Shown: in pieces, positions 36,380-45,843 of the stretch
How the letters are laid out: every line of letters starts with the position of its first letter
Numbering within the stretch: position 1 is the stretch's first letter
From: CAIUGU01 sp040080215
Lineage (GTDB): Bacteria > Pseudomonadota > Gammaproteobacteria > Steroidobacterales > Steroidobacteraceae
Assembly (NCBI GenBank): GCA_040080215.1
Contig: JBEBIT010000003.1
Span: forward strand, 55,892-119,891
Direction: 5' to 3'
Length of the DNA: 64,000 nt
Notes under the pieces: model-generated
What the model saw: only the letters and a program-made list of their open reading frames with translations
The model's database searches: none
Told to the model about the DNA's origin: nothing
Made by a program: the position numbers and the translations under genes

Positions 36380-39121
36380 TCAGTGCGCCTCGTCCCAGTT
36401 CTTGCCGACACCCACATCGACCCGAAGGGGTGCCCGGAGCACCGCTGCGCCGGACATCCGCATGCGCACCTGTTCGACTACCGAGTCAACGCGGTCAGCG
36501 GCGACCTCCAGAATCAGTTCGTCGTGCACTTGCATGATCAATCTCGCTCCCGCGTCATCCCGCTTGAGCCATGACGCGATGTCGATCATGGCGAGCTTGA
36601 TGATATCCGCAGCCGTTCCCTGCATCGGGGCATTGATGGCGCTCCGTTCTGCGTACTGTCGCAACGCGCTGTTCCGCGACTGGATGTCAGGCAGATGCAG
36701 CCGGCGCCCGAAGACAGTCTCCACGTAGCCCTGTTCGCGGGCGCGTTGCCGGGTCTCGTCCATGTAACGCTTGACGCCGGGATACCGTTCGAAATACAGA
36801 TCGACATATTTCTGGGCGTCGCCGCGCCCGATGCCGAGCTGTTTTGCGAGCCCGAACGCGGACATGCCGTAAATCAACCCGAAATTGATGGCCTTGGCAG
36901 AACGGCGCTGGTCTGCGTTCACTTCTGCCAGCGGCGTGCTGAACACTTCGGCGGCCGTTGCCTGATGGACGTCGCGGTCCTCCGCAAATGCTTGCAGCAG
37001 TCCGGCGTCACCCGAAAGGTGGGCCATGATCCGCAGCTCGATCTGCGAGTAGTCGGCGGCAACCAGCAATGTGCCCGGAGGCGCGATAAACGCCTGTCGG
37101 ATGCGCCTGCCCTCCGGCGTGCGGATAGGGATGTTCTGCAGGTTCGGGTCGGTCGACGACAGCCGGCCCGTCGCGGCGATCGCCTGGTGGTAGGAGGTGT
37201 GCACGCGACCCGTGCGGCGATTGATCTGGTCCGGCAGTTTGTCCGTGTATGTCGATTTCAGCTTCGACAGACTCCGGTACTGCAGGATCACACGGGGCAA
37301 CTCGTGCTCTTCGGCAAGCTCCTCCAGTACATCTTCCGCCGTGGAAGGCTGGCCGGTCGGCGTCTTGCGCAGCACCGGAATTCCCAGCTTGCCGAACAGG
37401 ATTTCCTGCAGCTGTTTGGGTGACTCGATATTGAACGGGCCGCCAGCCGCAGCATGCGCCGATGCCTGCAGCGCCTGCATGCTGACGGACAACTCACGAC
37501 TCTGCTGTCGCAGCAATGACTGGTCCACCAGGACACCCGCGTGCTCCATCTCGAGCAATATCGGCACCAAGGGTTGCTCGATGGTGCGGTACAGCTTCTC
37601 GAGCGCCGGGATTGCTTCCAGCTGTGGCCACAGCGAGCGATGCAGCTGCAAGGTGACGTCCGCATCTTCCGCGGCATACTCGGCAGCCTGATCGATGGCC
37701 ACCTGGCTGAAGTTGATCTGCTTCGCGCCCTTCCCCGTGACGTCCTCGTAGTGGATCGTCTCAATGCCGAGGTACTTCTGCGCGACCGAATCCATGTCGT
37801 GGCGCGTCGCCGTGCTGTTCAGTACATACGATTCGAGCATGGTGTCGAAGCGCATTCCCCTCAAGGCAATGCCGTAGTTCAAGAGTACGTGTGCATCGTA
37901 CTTGAGATGGTGTCCCACTTTGCCCATCGCCTCGCTCTCGAGAACGGGCTTCAACGCGGCCAGCACCTTCGCGCGATCCAGCTGGACGGGTGCCCCCGCA
38001 TAGTCATGGCCGAGTGGCACATAGGCTGCCTCCCCCGGTTCGAGCGAGAACGAGACGCCGACAATCTCGGCGTCCATGTAGCTGAGTGATGTGGTCTCGG
38101 TGTCGAACGCAAACAGATCGGAGGCTTCGAGCCGCTTCAGCCAGCGATCGAGCTCCGGCTCGGCCAGGATCGTTGCATAGCTGCCCTTGGTCCGAGCGAA
38201 GCCTCGCGTCACGCCGGATTCGGTCACGACCGCCGGCACTGCAGCCGAACCCGCCTCCGTCTCGTCGCCACCCAGCTGCTTCAGCAACAGGCGCAATTCA
38301 AGGCGGGCGTAGAGCTCGCGCAGCGCCGGCACGTCGGGCGATCCGCGGACGAGTTCGTCCGGGGTCTTGTCGAGTTCGAGCGAACAGTTGATGGTCGCCA
38401 GACGCTGCGACAACTCGAGCTGCACCAGGTTCTCGCGCAAGCTCTCGCCGACCTTGCCGGGTACTTCGCCGGCATGCTCCAGCAACGAAACCACCGTCCC
38501 GAATTCGTTCAGCCACTTCGCCGCCGTCTTGGGCCCGACCTTCGGCACGCCCGGGATGTTGTCCGACGAATCGCCGACCAGCGCCAAGTAGTCGACGATC
38601 TGCTCGGGATACACGTCGAACTTTGCCTTCACGCCCGCGCGGTCGAGCACCGAGCCCGTCATCGTGTTGACCAGCGTGACGTGACCGTCGACCAGCTGGG
38701 CCATGTCCTTGTCGCCCGTCGAGATCAGCACCTCGAGCCCGGCATCGGCGGCTCGGCGCGCGAGCGTTCCGATGACGTCATCAGCCTCCACGCCGGAAAT
38801 GCGCAGCAGGGGCAGCCCGAGCGCAGTCACCGCATCCAGCAAAGGTTGAACCTGCGATCGCAGTTCGTCCGGCATGGGCGGCCGGTTCGCCTTGTACTGT
38901 TCGAACAGCTCGTCCCGGAAGGTCTTGCCAGGCGCGTCGAAGACAACCGCGACGAGTTCCGGGTTCTCTTCCTTGATCAGCTTCTGCAGCATGTTCAGCA
39001 CGCCGAGCACCGCACCCGTGGGCTCGCCCCGTGAGTTGGTCAGTGGCGGCAGCGCATGAAATGCCCGGTAGAGATACGAAGAGCCGTCGATCAGCACCAG
39101 CTTGCGGGTCGCCGTGTTCAT
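36380..39121 (-). CDS. polA: DNA polymerase I
   Basis: About 913 residues with all three domains. The 5' nuclease (LVLIDGSSYLYRAFHALP, STGDKDMAQLV, YLALVGDSSDNIPGVPKVGPKTA) is followed by the proofreading 3'-5' exonuclease (FAFDTETTSLSYMDAEIVG, HHLKYDAHVL). The polymerase domain has LVAADYSQIELRIMAHLSGD, the O-helix region RRSAKAINFGLIYGMSAFGL and MQVHDELILEV. It performs gap filling and Okazaki-fragment repair. It starts at ATG 39121, three bases after lptM on the same strand, so the two are probably co-transcribed. Confidence 0.97.
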   Translation of the reverse strand: MNTATRKLVLIDGSSYLYRAFHALPPLTNSRGEPTGAVLGVLNMLQKLIKEENPELVAVVFDAPGKTFRDELFEQYKANRPPMPDELRSQVQPLLDAVTALGLPLLRISGVEADDVIGTLARRAADAGLEVLISTGDKDMAQLVDGHVTLVNTMTGSVLDRAGVKAKFDVYPEQIVDYLALVGDSSDNIPGVPKVGPKTAAKWLNEFGTVVSLLEHAGEVPGKVGESLRENLVQLELSQRLATINCSLELDKTPDELVRGSPDVPALRELYARLELRLLLKQLGGDETEAGSAAVPAVVTESGVTRGFARTKGSYATILAEPELDRWLKRLEASDLFAFDTETTSLSYMDAEIVGVSFSLEPGEAAYVPLGHDYAGAPVQLDRAKVLAALKPVLESEAMGKVGHHLKYDAHVLLNYGIALRGMRFDTMLESYVLNSTATRHDMDSVAQKYLGIETIHYEDVTGKGAKQINFSQVAIDQAAEYAAEDADVTLQLHRSLWPQLEAIPALEKLYRTIEQPLVPILLEMEHAGVLVDQSLLRQQSRELSVSMQALQASAHAAAGGPFNIESPKQLQEILFGKLGIPVLRKTPTGQPSTAEDVLEELAEEHELPRVILQYRSLSKLKSTYTDKLPDQINRRTGRVHTSYHQAIAATGRLSSTDPNLQNIPIRTPEGRRIRQAFIAPPGTLLVAADYSQIELRIMAHLSGDAGLLQAFAEDRDVHQATAAEVFSTPLAEVNADQRRSAKAINFGLIYGMSAFGLAKQLGIGRGDAQKYVDLYFERYPGVKRYMDETRQRAREQGYVETVFGRRLHLPDIQSRNSALRQYAERSAINAPMQGTAADIIKLAMIDIASWLKRDDAGARLIMQVHDELILEVAADRVDSVVEQVRMRMSGAAVLRAPLRVDVGVGKNWDEAH

Positions 39122-39124
39122 CAA

Positions 39125-39373
39125 TCAGTTCGCCGGCTGCGGTGCCACTTGTTCGGTCGATTGAGTTGCGCGATCGCGCTTCTGTGCTTGCGGCGCGGGC
39201 TGGGGCACAGAGACATCGGACTTGCCACCCGTCGCGGCCGGCGCCGGCAACGCGCCTTCACCTGCCACTTGGGGTTTGTCCTCGGGAAGATACAGCGGCC
39301 CACGCAGGCCGCACGCCCCAAGCATCAACGGGGCGGTCAACGCGACAATGAGTGCATGCATGCAGGATTTCAT
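39125..39373 (-). CDS. lptM: LptM/YifL family small lipoprotein
   Basis: An 82-residue lipoprotein. The signal sequence ends LGAC and is followed immediately by GLRGPLYLPEDKP, the family hallmark (CGLKGPLYLP). A low-complexity Ala/Pro/Gln tail follows. LptM assists disulfide maturation of the LPS translocon LptDE in E. coli. Here it abuts polA. Confidence 0.88.
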   Translation of the reverse strand: MKSCMHALIVALTAPLMLGACGLRGPLYLPEDKPQVAGEGALPAPAATGGKSDVSVPQPAPQAQKRDRATQSTEQVAPQPAN

Positions 39374-39574
39374 CGAGGAGGCTCCGTGGGCGGCGGGTCC
39401 GTGAAATCGCGCCGGGAAGGGGAGGGCATTGTATCAGGCGTCCTCGATGTTGGGCGTTCCAGCAATGCCGCCGGAAGCCGGCTCCAGAGGCAAACCGCTT
39501 TCTGATTGGGTTAGACTGCGCGCTCTGAAATTGTTGTGCGCCCTGTGGCTCAGCGGCAGAGGGGAGATCAGGCC

Positions 39575-40261
39575 ATGGGTTATGTGATTGCACCGAGTCC
39601 CCAGGCTTCGGTGGAAGTGCGTGGTACGCTCGACCGGTATCCGGTCCATCGAATCTATTGCGTCGGGCGCAACTACGCCGACCATGCCCGTGAGATGGGC
39701 GGAGATCCAGAGCGCGAGCCGCCGTTCTTCTTCATGAAGCCGGCAGACGCAGTCGTTCCAAGCGGCGCGACGATTTCGTATCCGACCCGAACAGCCAATT
39801 TTCATCACGAGCTCGAGCTTGTCATCGCGATTGGCAAAGGGGGAAGCAACATCCCCGTTGACCGGGCGCTCGAGCACGTCTACGGCTATGCCGTCGGCAA
39901 CGACTTCACGCGACGTGACTTGCAGACCGCGATGCGCAACGTCGGCCGTCCATGGGATGTAAGCAAGGGGTTCGATCGAGCCGCCGCCATCGGCAGCATC
40001 CGCCCTGTTGCCGATGGCGGACATGCGTTGGCTGGCCGCATGGTCCTGAAGGTCAACGGCGAAACCCGCCAGGACAGCGATGTCAGCCAGATGATCTGGA
40101 GCGTTCCCGAGATCGTCGCAGAGCTTTCCACGTTCTTCGAGCTGGTCGCGGGTGACTTGATCTATTCGGGAACGCCTGCCGGTGTGGGTGCGCTCAAGGC
40201 GGGGGATCGCATCGACGCGAGCATCGAAGGTCTCGATCCGCTCGTGACCTTGATTGCCTGA
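39575..40261 (+). CDS. fumarylacetoacetate hydrolase family protein
   Basis: A 228-residue FAH-superfamily enzyme, the type that cleaves carbon-carbon bonds of beta-keto acids or acts as oxaloacetate/acylpyruvate decarboxylase or hydrolase. Conserved segments: IYCVGRNYADHAREMG, PFFFMKPADAVV, the metal-binding HHELELVIAIGKGG, and IYSGTPAGVGALKAGD. The start MGYVIAPSP is preceded by GGGGAG. The exact substrate is unknown. Confidence 0.9.
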   Translation: MGYVIAPSPQASVEVRGTLDRYPVHRIYCVGRNYADHAREMGGDPEREPPFFFMKPADAVVPSGATISYPTRTANFHHELELVIAIGKGGSNIPVDRALEHVYGYAVGNDFTRRDLQTAMRNVGRPWDVSKGFDRAAAIGSIRPVADGGHALAGRMVLKVNGETRQDSDVSQMIWSVPEIVAELSTFFELVAGDLIYSGTPAGVGALKAGDRIDASIEGLDPLVTLIA

Positions 40262-40303
40262 GTTCGGGAATCGGCGGTGTCTTCGCGCCTTTGCGTCCGG
40301 GCC

Positions 40304-41491
40304 TTACTTCTTGCCGTACTGAGCGCCGATACGCCGATAGGCTTCGCGGAACGGAATCCCTTCCTTCACGACCAGTGCGTTTGCCTCGGCAGCGGCATTG
40401 ATTGAAGGATCAAGGCGGATATTGTCTGCCCTGAACCGGACGCCCGCCAGCGCCGGACCCAGGATGTCCAGGGTGTCGGCACAGAGATCGATACCGCGAA
40501 ACAACGGGATCTTGATCAACTGCAGGTCGCGCTGATAGCCCGATGGCAGCTTGGCCACGATGCCTTGGACTTCGTTCAGGCAAGCATGGGCAGTCGCCGT
40601 GCGACCGCGGATCAACTCGAAGACGTCCGGATTACGCTTCTGCGGCATGATGGACGAGCCCGTCGTGAATTCAGACGGCAATTCCACGAACGCGAACTCC
40701 TGTGTGTAGAACAGCATGAGGTCTGTCGCAAGACGCCCCACGTCCTGCATCACCAGCGCGATCTGGAACAGCAGCTCCGCTTCGGCCTTGCCGCGCGAGA
40801 GCTGCACGGCTGTCACCGGTTCATGGACTTCACGAAAGCCCAGGCTGCGCTGCGTCGCGACGCGGTCAATCGGGAGATTGGGAGAGCCGTAGCCTGCCGC
40901 CGACCCCAGCGGGCTCTTGCTCGCCCTGCGCTTGACCTGGGCAATGCCTGCAGCGTCGTCACGCAACTCCGCAGCAAATCCTCCAGCCCACAGCGCGACG
41001 GAGCTCGGCATGGCCTGCTGCATGTGGGTGTAGCCGGGAAGAACAACTGCACCCGAGCGAGTCGCAAGTTCGTCGAGAGAGGTCGCTGCGGCAAGCGTCT
41101 TCGCCTCGAGTCCGTCGATGACGTCCAGGAGATAAAGTCGCAGCGCGGTCAGTACCTGGTCGTTACGGGACCGGCCGAGGTGAACGCGTCCGCCAGCCTC
41201 GCCAATCTTCTGGGTGAGTAGGCTCTCGATCGCCGTCTGGCCATCTTCATGCTCGAGCTTGACGCTCCACTCGCCTCGAGCGTGAGCCGCTGCGATCTCG
41301 GTGAGTCCGGTTCGGATCGCAACGAGGTCCGTGGCAGAAAGCAGCCCCTGCGCACTCAGCATCTCGGCATGTGCGATCGACGCGCGCACGTCATAGGCCA
41401 CCAGGCGATTGTCGAGCGCATGGTCTTCGCCTGCCGTATAGCGAAGAACGCGTTCGTCGAGCGGAGCTCCCTTGTCCCACAGGCGCGTCAT
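40304..41491 (-). CDS. argH: argininosuccinate lyase
   Basis: A 395-residue enzyme of the fumarase/aspartase superfamily that splits argininosuccinate into arginine and fumarate. Seen: GRVHLGRSRNDQV, LPGYTHMQQAMP, and the flexible catalytic-Ser loop TGSSIMPQKRNPD. It is about 60 residues shorter than E. coli-type ArgH, lacking much of the usual C-terminal domain, although all catalytic motifs remain. It is the last gene of the arginine operon, 9 bases after argB. Confidence 0.95.
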   Translation of the reverse strand: MTRLWDKGAPLDERVLRYTAGEDHALDNRLVAYDVRASIAHAEMLSAQGLLSATDLVAIRTGLTEIAAAHARGEWSVKLEHEDGQTAIESLLTQKIGEAGGRVHLGRSRNDQVLTALRLYLLDVIDGLEAKTLAAATSLDELATRSGAVVLPGYTHMQQAMPSSVALWAGGFAAELRDDAAGIAQVKRRASKSPLGSAAGYGSPNLPIDRVATQRSLGFREVHEPVTAVQLSRGKAEAELLFQIALVMQDVGRLATDLMLFYTQEFAFVELPSEFTTGSSIMPQKRNPDVFELIRGRTATAHACLNEVQGIVAKLPSGYQRDLQLIKIPLFRGIDLCADTLDILGPALAGVRFRADNIRLDPSINAAAEANALVVKEGIPFREAYRRIGAQYGKK

Positions 41492-41500
41492 GGACGATTC

Positions 41501-42421
41501 CTATCCCTGCTGCTCAGCGGCGCTTAGGGCCTTCGTATCCTGCACGATGAGCGTGCCGGTGCCCTCGTTCGTGAAGACTTCCGCCAGGATGCTGTCCTGC
41601 GCCTTGTACGAAATGACGTGGACGCGGCGCACGCCACCGCGGATCGCATCCTCGATGGCCTTCGCCTTCGGCAACATGCCGTCCTTCAGGCTGCCCTGGT
41701 CACGCAGGCGCTTCAGGCCGTTGAGGTCGGTGTACGACACCACCGATCGCGGATCCTCGAGTGATTCGAGAATGCCGGGCGCGCCCGTGCACAGAATCAG
41801 CTTCTCGGCCTTGAGTGCGGCGCCGATCGCAGAGGCCACCGTGTCGGCATTGATGTTCAGCAACTGTCCCGAGTCATCTGCGGAGACGGGGCTGACGACG
41901 GGCATCAGTCCATCGTCGAGCAACTGCTGCAGCACCTTTGCGTCCACGAAGTCGATATCGCCGACAAAGCCGTAGTCGATGGTCTGCCCTTCCACTACGG
42001 TGGGCGGGCGCTTGTGAGCACGGATCAAGCCCGCATCGACGCCGCTGACGCCGACGGCAGCAATGTCGAGTTCGCGGCACATGCCGAGAATCTGCGTGTT
42101 GACGAGGCCATTCAGGACCATGCTTGTGACTTCGATGGACTTCGCATCCGTCACGCGACGTCCAGCCACGATCTTCGGTTCGAGACCGAGCGACTGCTGG
42201 ATCTCCGTGAGCTGCGGGCCGCCCCCATGCATCAGCACCACGCGAATGCCGACCTGGTGCAGGATCGCGACCTGCTCCATGAGCCCGCGCGTGAGCGCCG
42301 GGTCGCCAAACACGCCGCCGCTCGCCTTGATGACGAAGATCTTGCCCTTGTACATGCGTATGTACGGGGCGGCGCTTTTGAGGGCGCGGACGGCAACCGA
42401 AGGATCAGTACGATGAACCAT
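41501..42421 (-). CDS. argB: acetylglutamate kinase
   Basis: A 306-residue amino-acid kinase that phosphorylates N-acylglutamate. Motifs: FVIKASGGVFGDP, LMHGGGPQLTEIQQSLGL, and LLNINADTVASAIGAALKAEKLILCTG. The N-terminal extension (VRALKSAAPYIRMYKGK) resembles that of ArgA-type and regulated kinases. There is no C-terminal GNAT domain, so this is not the bifunctional synthase/kinase of Xanthomonas. It lies in the arg operon between argF' and argH. Confidence 0.93.
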   Translation of the reverse strand: MVHRTDPSVAVRALKSAAPYIRMYKGKIFVIKASGGVFGDPALTRGLMEQVAILHQVGIRVVLMHGGGPQLTEIQQSLGLEPKIVAGRRVTDAKSIEVTSMVLNGLVNTQILGMCRELDIAAVGVSGVDAGLIRAHKRPPTVVEGQTIDYGFVGDIDFVDAKVLQQLLDDGLMPVVSPVSADDSGQLLNINADTVASAIGAALKAEKLILCTGAPGILESLEDPRSVVSYTDLNGLKRLRDQGSLKDGMLPKAKAIEDAIRGGVRRVHVISYKAQDSILAEVFTNEGTGTLIVQDTKALSAAEQQG

Positions 42422-42503
42422 GACTTTGACTCACATCAATGAAAACGTTGGCGGGTAGGGCGGAAGTACCAGAGGCGTTGTAGAGTAACGGTGTGCGACC
42501 GCG

Positions 42504-43547
42504 TCAGTTGCGACGGCCGCGAGACTGGCTCGAGTTGCTGCGGAACATCTTGTAGAGCACGGCCATCTGCACGACCATCCGGTTGTAGGCCTCGCGCACG
42601 ACAACGCTGCGCGGGCCGTCGAGCACCGCATCGGCCACGGCGACATTCCGCCTTACCGGCAGGCAGTGCATGAAGTGGCTGTTCGGGACGGCGGTCTTGA
42701 ACCAATCGTCCGTGATGCACCAGTCGCCCAGGTTGCCGCGCAGCTTCGCCTCGGTCTCGGCGTTGCCATAGTGCAGTGGCGAACCCCATTCCTTCGCGTA
42801 AACGACGTGGGCCCCAGCCAATGCCTCGCCGCGATCCGCGGTTTCACGGAGCGATCCACCCGAGCTGGCCGCCGCCTGGCGAGCCTTCTCCATGATGGGG
42901 CCGGGCAGGGCATAGCCCTCGGGGCGCAACACGACGACTTCCATCCCGCGAAGCGCAGCCATGTGCACGGTCGCCGACGGCACTGCAAGCGGCAGCGCAC
43001 GCGGGTGATTGACCCAGGACAGCACGAACTTGCCGCGCTCAGGGACTTTGAGTTCATCCATCGTGTACCAGTCCGCCAGGGCCTGGCAGGGATGGTTCAT
43101 CGCGGATTCCATGTTCACGAGCGGCTTGTTGCAGAGGTCCGCCATCATCTTGAACTGCGTCTCAGCCATATCCGTTTCGAGGCTCTTGCCTTCGGCAAAC
43201 ATGCGGATGCCGATGGCATCGCAATAGGACGCGAGCACCGGCACGGCTTCGCGGACGTGTTCCGCTGCGGCTCCGTTCATGACCGCGCCGCTGCGAGTCT
43301 CCAGCTGCCACGTTCCCTGGCCGGGGGTGACGACGAACACCGAGCCCCCGAGCCGCATCATGCCGCTCTGGAAGGAAGCGAGCGTCCGTAGCGATGGATT
43401 CAGGAACAGCAAGCCCAGCACCTTGCCGGCCAGCGCTTGCGGGTCGGGGTGGCTTTGCAGGCGCGCAGCGAGTCCCAGCAGGTCCTTGACCTCATCGCGA
43501 GAGAAGTCAGCCAGGTCCAGGAAGCGGTTCATGGGAGGGCGCTCCAT
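42504..43547 (-). CDS. argF': N-acetyl- or N-succinylornithine carbamoyltransferase
   Basis: A 347-residue transcarbamylase of the acylated-ornithine branch rather than classical OTCase. Seen: carbamoyl-phosphate loop FLNPSLRTLASFQSG, NMESAMNHPCQALAD, VLSWVNHPRALPLAVPSA, and HCLPVRRNVAVADAVLD. The last motif matches the acetylornithine enzyme of Xanthomonas (HCLPxRRNV). At the position before the conserved Glu-His that separates acetyl- (Glu) from succinyl-specific (Pro) enzymes, this protein has Ala (GAAAEHVREAVPV). That comparison is from memory of the family. It works on an acylated intermediate, so a later deacylase is required. Confidence 0.87.
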   Translation of the reverse strand: MERPPMNRFLDLADFSRDEVKDLLGLAARLQSHPDPQALAGKVLGLLFLNPSLRTLASFQSGMMRLGGSVFVVTPGQGTWQLETRSGAVMNGAAAEHVREAVPVLASYCDAIGIRMFAEGKSLETDMAETQFKMMADLCNKPLVNMESAMNHPCQALADWYTMDELKVPERGKFVLSWVNHPRALPLAVPSATVHMAALRGMEVVVLRPEGYALPGPIMEKARQAAASSGGSLRETADRGEALAGAHVVYAKEWGSPLHYGNAETEAKLRGNLGDWCITDDWFKTAVPNSHFMHCLPVRRNVAVADAVLDGPRSVVVREAYNRMVVQMAVLYKMFRSNSSQSRGRRN

Positions 43548-43578
43548 GCCATGGGCACCGGGAGCTTCACACAGGTAG

Positions 43579-44772
43579 TCATTTGTCGATCCTCAGGAGC
43601 GCGGTACGCAGCATTTCCACGTGCTCGCTCTGCAATACGTAGGGAGCCAGGATGCGCACGACGTGAGGATCACCGCTGGTTCCGGTCAGGATGTCCTGCT
43701 TCAGCAGTGCGGCCTGGATGTCCTTGGCCGGACGAGTCGTCCGCAGGCCGAGCAGGAACCCTGCGCCCTGTACTGCAGTTACGGGACCTACGATGCAACG
43801 CTCGCGGATTTCGGCGGAGCGCAGGCGGACGTTCTCAAGCAGATTCTCGGACTCGATGATATCCACCACCGCTTCCACCATCGCGCAGGCCATCGGCCCG
43901 CCGCCGAACGTCGTGCCCAGATCATCGACATGCAGGTGCGCGGCCATCGCATCGGACATGAGCAGGGCAGAGACCGGGAAGCCGGCACCCAGCGCCTTGG
44001 CCGTCGTGATCATGTCCGGCGTCACGCCGTAAAGGTTCGCCGCAAAGGGATAGCCCGTGCGCCCCACTCCGCACTGCACCTCGTCGAAGATCAGGACCGT
44101 TCCGGTCTCGTCGCAGCGCTCGCGCAACGTTTCCAGCAACTGCTTCGGCAGATCGAGTGCACCGGCCACGCCCTGAACCGGCTCGACGATCACGGCACCC
44201 GTCTTTTCCGTAATCGCTGCACTCGCGGCGGCGTAGTCGTTGCGTGGAATGAAGCTCACGTCGAAAGGCGTTTGCGGGAAGCCATACCACTTCTTCTGGG
44301 CACCCCAAGTGACGGCGCCGGCAGCCGCGGTGCGGCCATGGAAGCTGCCCTCAACCGCAACGACCTCGCGGCGGCCCGTAATCTTCAGGGCCAGCTTCAG
44401 CGCATTCTCGTTCGCTTCGGCGCCGGAGTTGATGAAGAACACCGTGTCGAGCCCGAGGCCACAGAACTTCGCGAGGCGGGTTGCTGCGCGCTTGCGCACA
44501 TCGAGTGGTACTGCATTGCTCTGGAAGGCGAGTGCTTTCGCCTGGTTCGTCAGCGCCGACAGCCAGCGCGGATGACCATAGCCCAACGCCGCAACGGCAT
44601 GGCCGCCATAGAGGTCGAGCACGCGGCGACCGTCTGGCGTGTTGAGGAAGACGCCGTCCGCATCCACGACCTCAAGCGGAAACTGGGCGTAGACAGGGGC
44701 CAGATGGTCCGGCGGCGCGTTGTGGCCTGCAACAGGCGGCTTGTTCAATGCGGGTGCTTGCACGGTAGTCAT
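43579..44772 (-). CDS. argD: acetylornithine aminotransferase
   Basis: A 397-residue class-III PLP aminotransferase that converts N-acylglutamate semialdehyde to N-acylornithine. Seen: VFFINSGAEANENALKLA, SFHGRTAAAGAVT, FDEVQCGVGRTG, and the PLP lysine in TTAKALGAGFPVSALL. It lies between argC and argF' in the operon, 3 bases after argC. Confidence 0.95.
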   Translation of the reverse strand: MTTVQAPALNKPPVAGHNAPPDHLAPVYAQFPLEVVDADGVFLNTPDGRRVLDLYGGHAVAALGYGHPRWLSALTNQAKALAFQSNAVPLDVRKRAATRLAKFCGLGLDTVFFINSGAEANENALKLALKITGRREVVAVEGSFHGRTAAAGAVTWGAQKKWYGFPQTPFDVSFIPRNDYAAASAAITEKTGAVIVEPVQGVAGALDLPKQLLETLRERCDETGTVLIFDEVQCGVGRTGYPFAANLYGVTPDMITTAKALGAGFPVSALLMSDAMAAHLHVDDLGTTFGGGPMACAMVEAVVDIIESENLLENVRLRSAEIRERCIVGPVTAVQGAGFLLGLRTTRPAKDIQAALLKQDILTGTSGDPHVVRILAPYVLQSEHVEMLRTALLRIDK

Positions 44773-44775
44773 CCT

Positions 44776-45843
44776 TCAGGTCCAGCCTGGCGCGGGAGCG
44801 GTGAGACCGGCGGTCTCCTCAAGGCCAAGCATGCGATTCATCCATTGCATGGCGCCGCCCGCCGCACCCTTCACGAGGTTGTCGACGACGCACATGACCG
44901 CGACTGTCTCACCGCTCGCAACGGCGCTCAGATTGGCGAAGTTGCTGGCGACCACGTCCTTGATCCGCGGCATGTCGGAGCCGACGCGGACAAAGTGCGA
45001 GTCGCGGTAGAAGTCCTCGAATGCGGCAACAAGATCAGCTGTCTTGAGCGACTTGCGCGCGGTCGCTTGCACGGTGACATGGATGCCACGTGCGAAAGGC
45101 CCCGAATGGGGAACGAAGCAGAAGTCCGCGGCCATACCCGAGGCTGCCGTCGCGAGCGCCGTGATCTCCGGAGTATGACGATGCCCCAGCGCGTTGTAGG
45201 AATAGAGGTCGCTGTGACGCTGCGGGTGATGGGTACCCGCGGTCGGTGTGCGACCCGCGCCGGTGCTGCCGGTGACGCCCGACACGAACAGGCGCGGCTC
45301 GATGAGACCGAGTTTCAGCAGCGGCACGCTCGCGAGCAGGATCGCCGTTGCGAAGCAGCCGGGATGGCCTACGTGCGGAGTCGTCAGTGTCTTCAGGTGC
45401 TCAGGTACCGCGCAGGTGAAGTCCTTGATGCGGCCAGGGGCGCCATGCGGATGCTTGTAAACCGCCTCGTAGGCGGCCGCCGTCGAGTAACGATAGTCGG
45501 CCGAGATGTCGACGACGCGGGGCTTCGCTCCTTTGCTTTCGGCTACCGTGAGCAGGGAGTCCAGCAATGCATGCGAAACGCCATGTGGAGCCGCAGACAG
45601 GACGGCGGACGTCGGCAGCGACGCTACCAGCGCAGTGGTGTCCTCCTGGCTCGTGTACTTGAGGTCCGGAAAGCTCGAGCGCAGGTGGGGGAAGAACTTC
45701 GCGACCGGCTCGCCCGGCTGGCTGTCCGACGCAACTGCTTTCAGCACAAGGTTCGGATGGCCGGCGATCAGGCGCAGCAACTCGCCAGCGACATAGCCCG
45801 TGCCACCGAGAACCACAGCAGGAATCTTCTGCGCACTGCTCAT
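44776..45843 (-). CDS. argC: N-acetyl-gamma-glutamyl-phosphate reductase
   Basis: A 355-residue NADPH-dependent dehydrogenase. The Rossmann start is VVLGGTGYVAGELLRL and the catalytic cysteine lies in HVGHPGCFATAILL. STGAGRTPTAGTHHP and the histidine region FVPHSGPFARGIHVTV are also present. It overlaps the upstream P-loop gene by four bases (ATGA), so its translation is coupled to that protein. Confidence 0.95.
   Translation of the reverse strand: MSSAQKIPAVVLGGTGYVAGELLRLIAGHPNLVLKAVASDSQPGEPVAKFFPHLRSSFPDLKYTSQEDTTALVASLPTSAVLSAAPHGVSHALLDSLLTVAESKGAKPRVVDISADYRYSTAAAYEAVYKHPHGAPGRIKDFTCAVPEHLKTLTTPHVGHPGCFATAILLASVPLLKLGLIEPRLFVSGVTGSTGAGRTPTAGTHHPQRHSDLYSYNALGHRHTPEITALATAASGMAADFCFVPHSGPFARGIHVTVQATARKSLKTADLVAAFEDFYRDSHFVRVGSDMPRIKDVVASNFANLSAVASGETVAVMCVVDNLVKGAAGGAMQWMNRMLGLEETAGLTAPAPGWT

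Noticed and set aside
39538..39575. tRNA-like stretch (GTGGCTCAGCGGCAGAG)
   Set aside because: It resembles a D-arm, but no anticodon arm or GGTTCGA-type T-arm follows; it is the leader of the fumarylacetoacetase-family gene.
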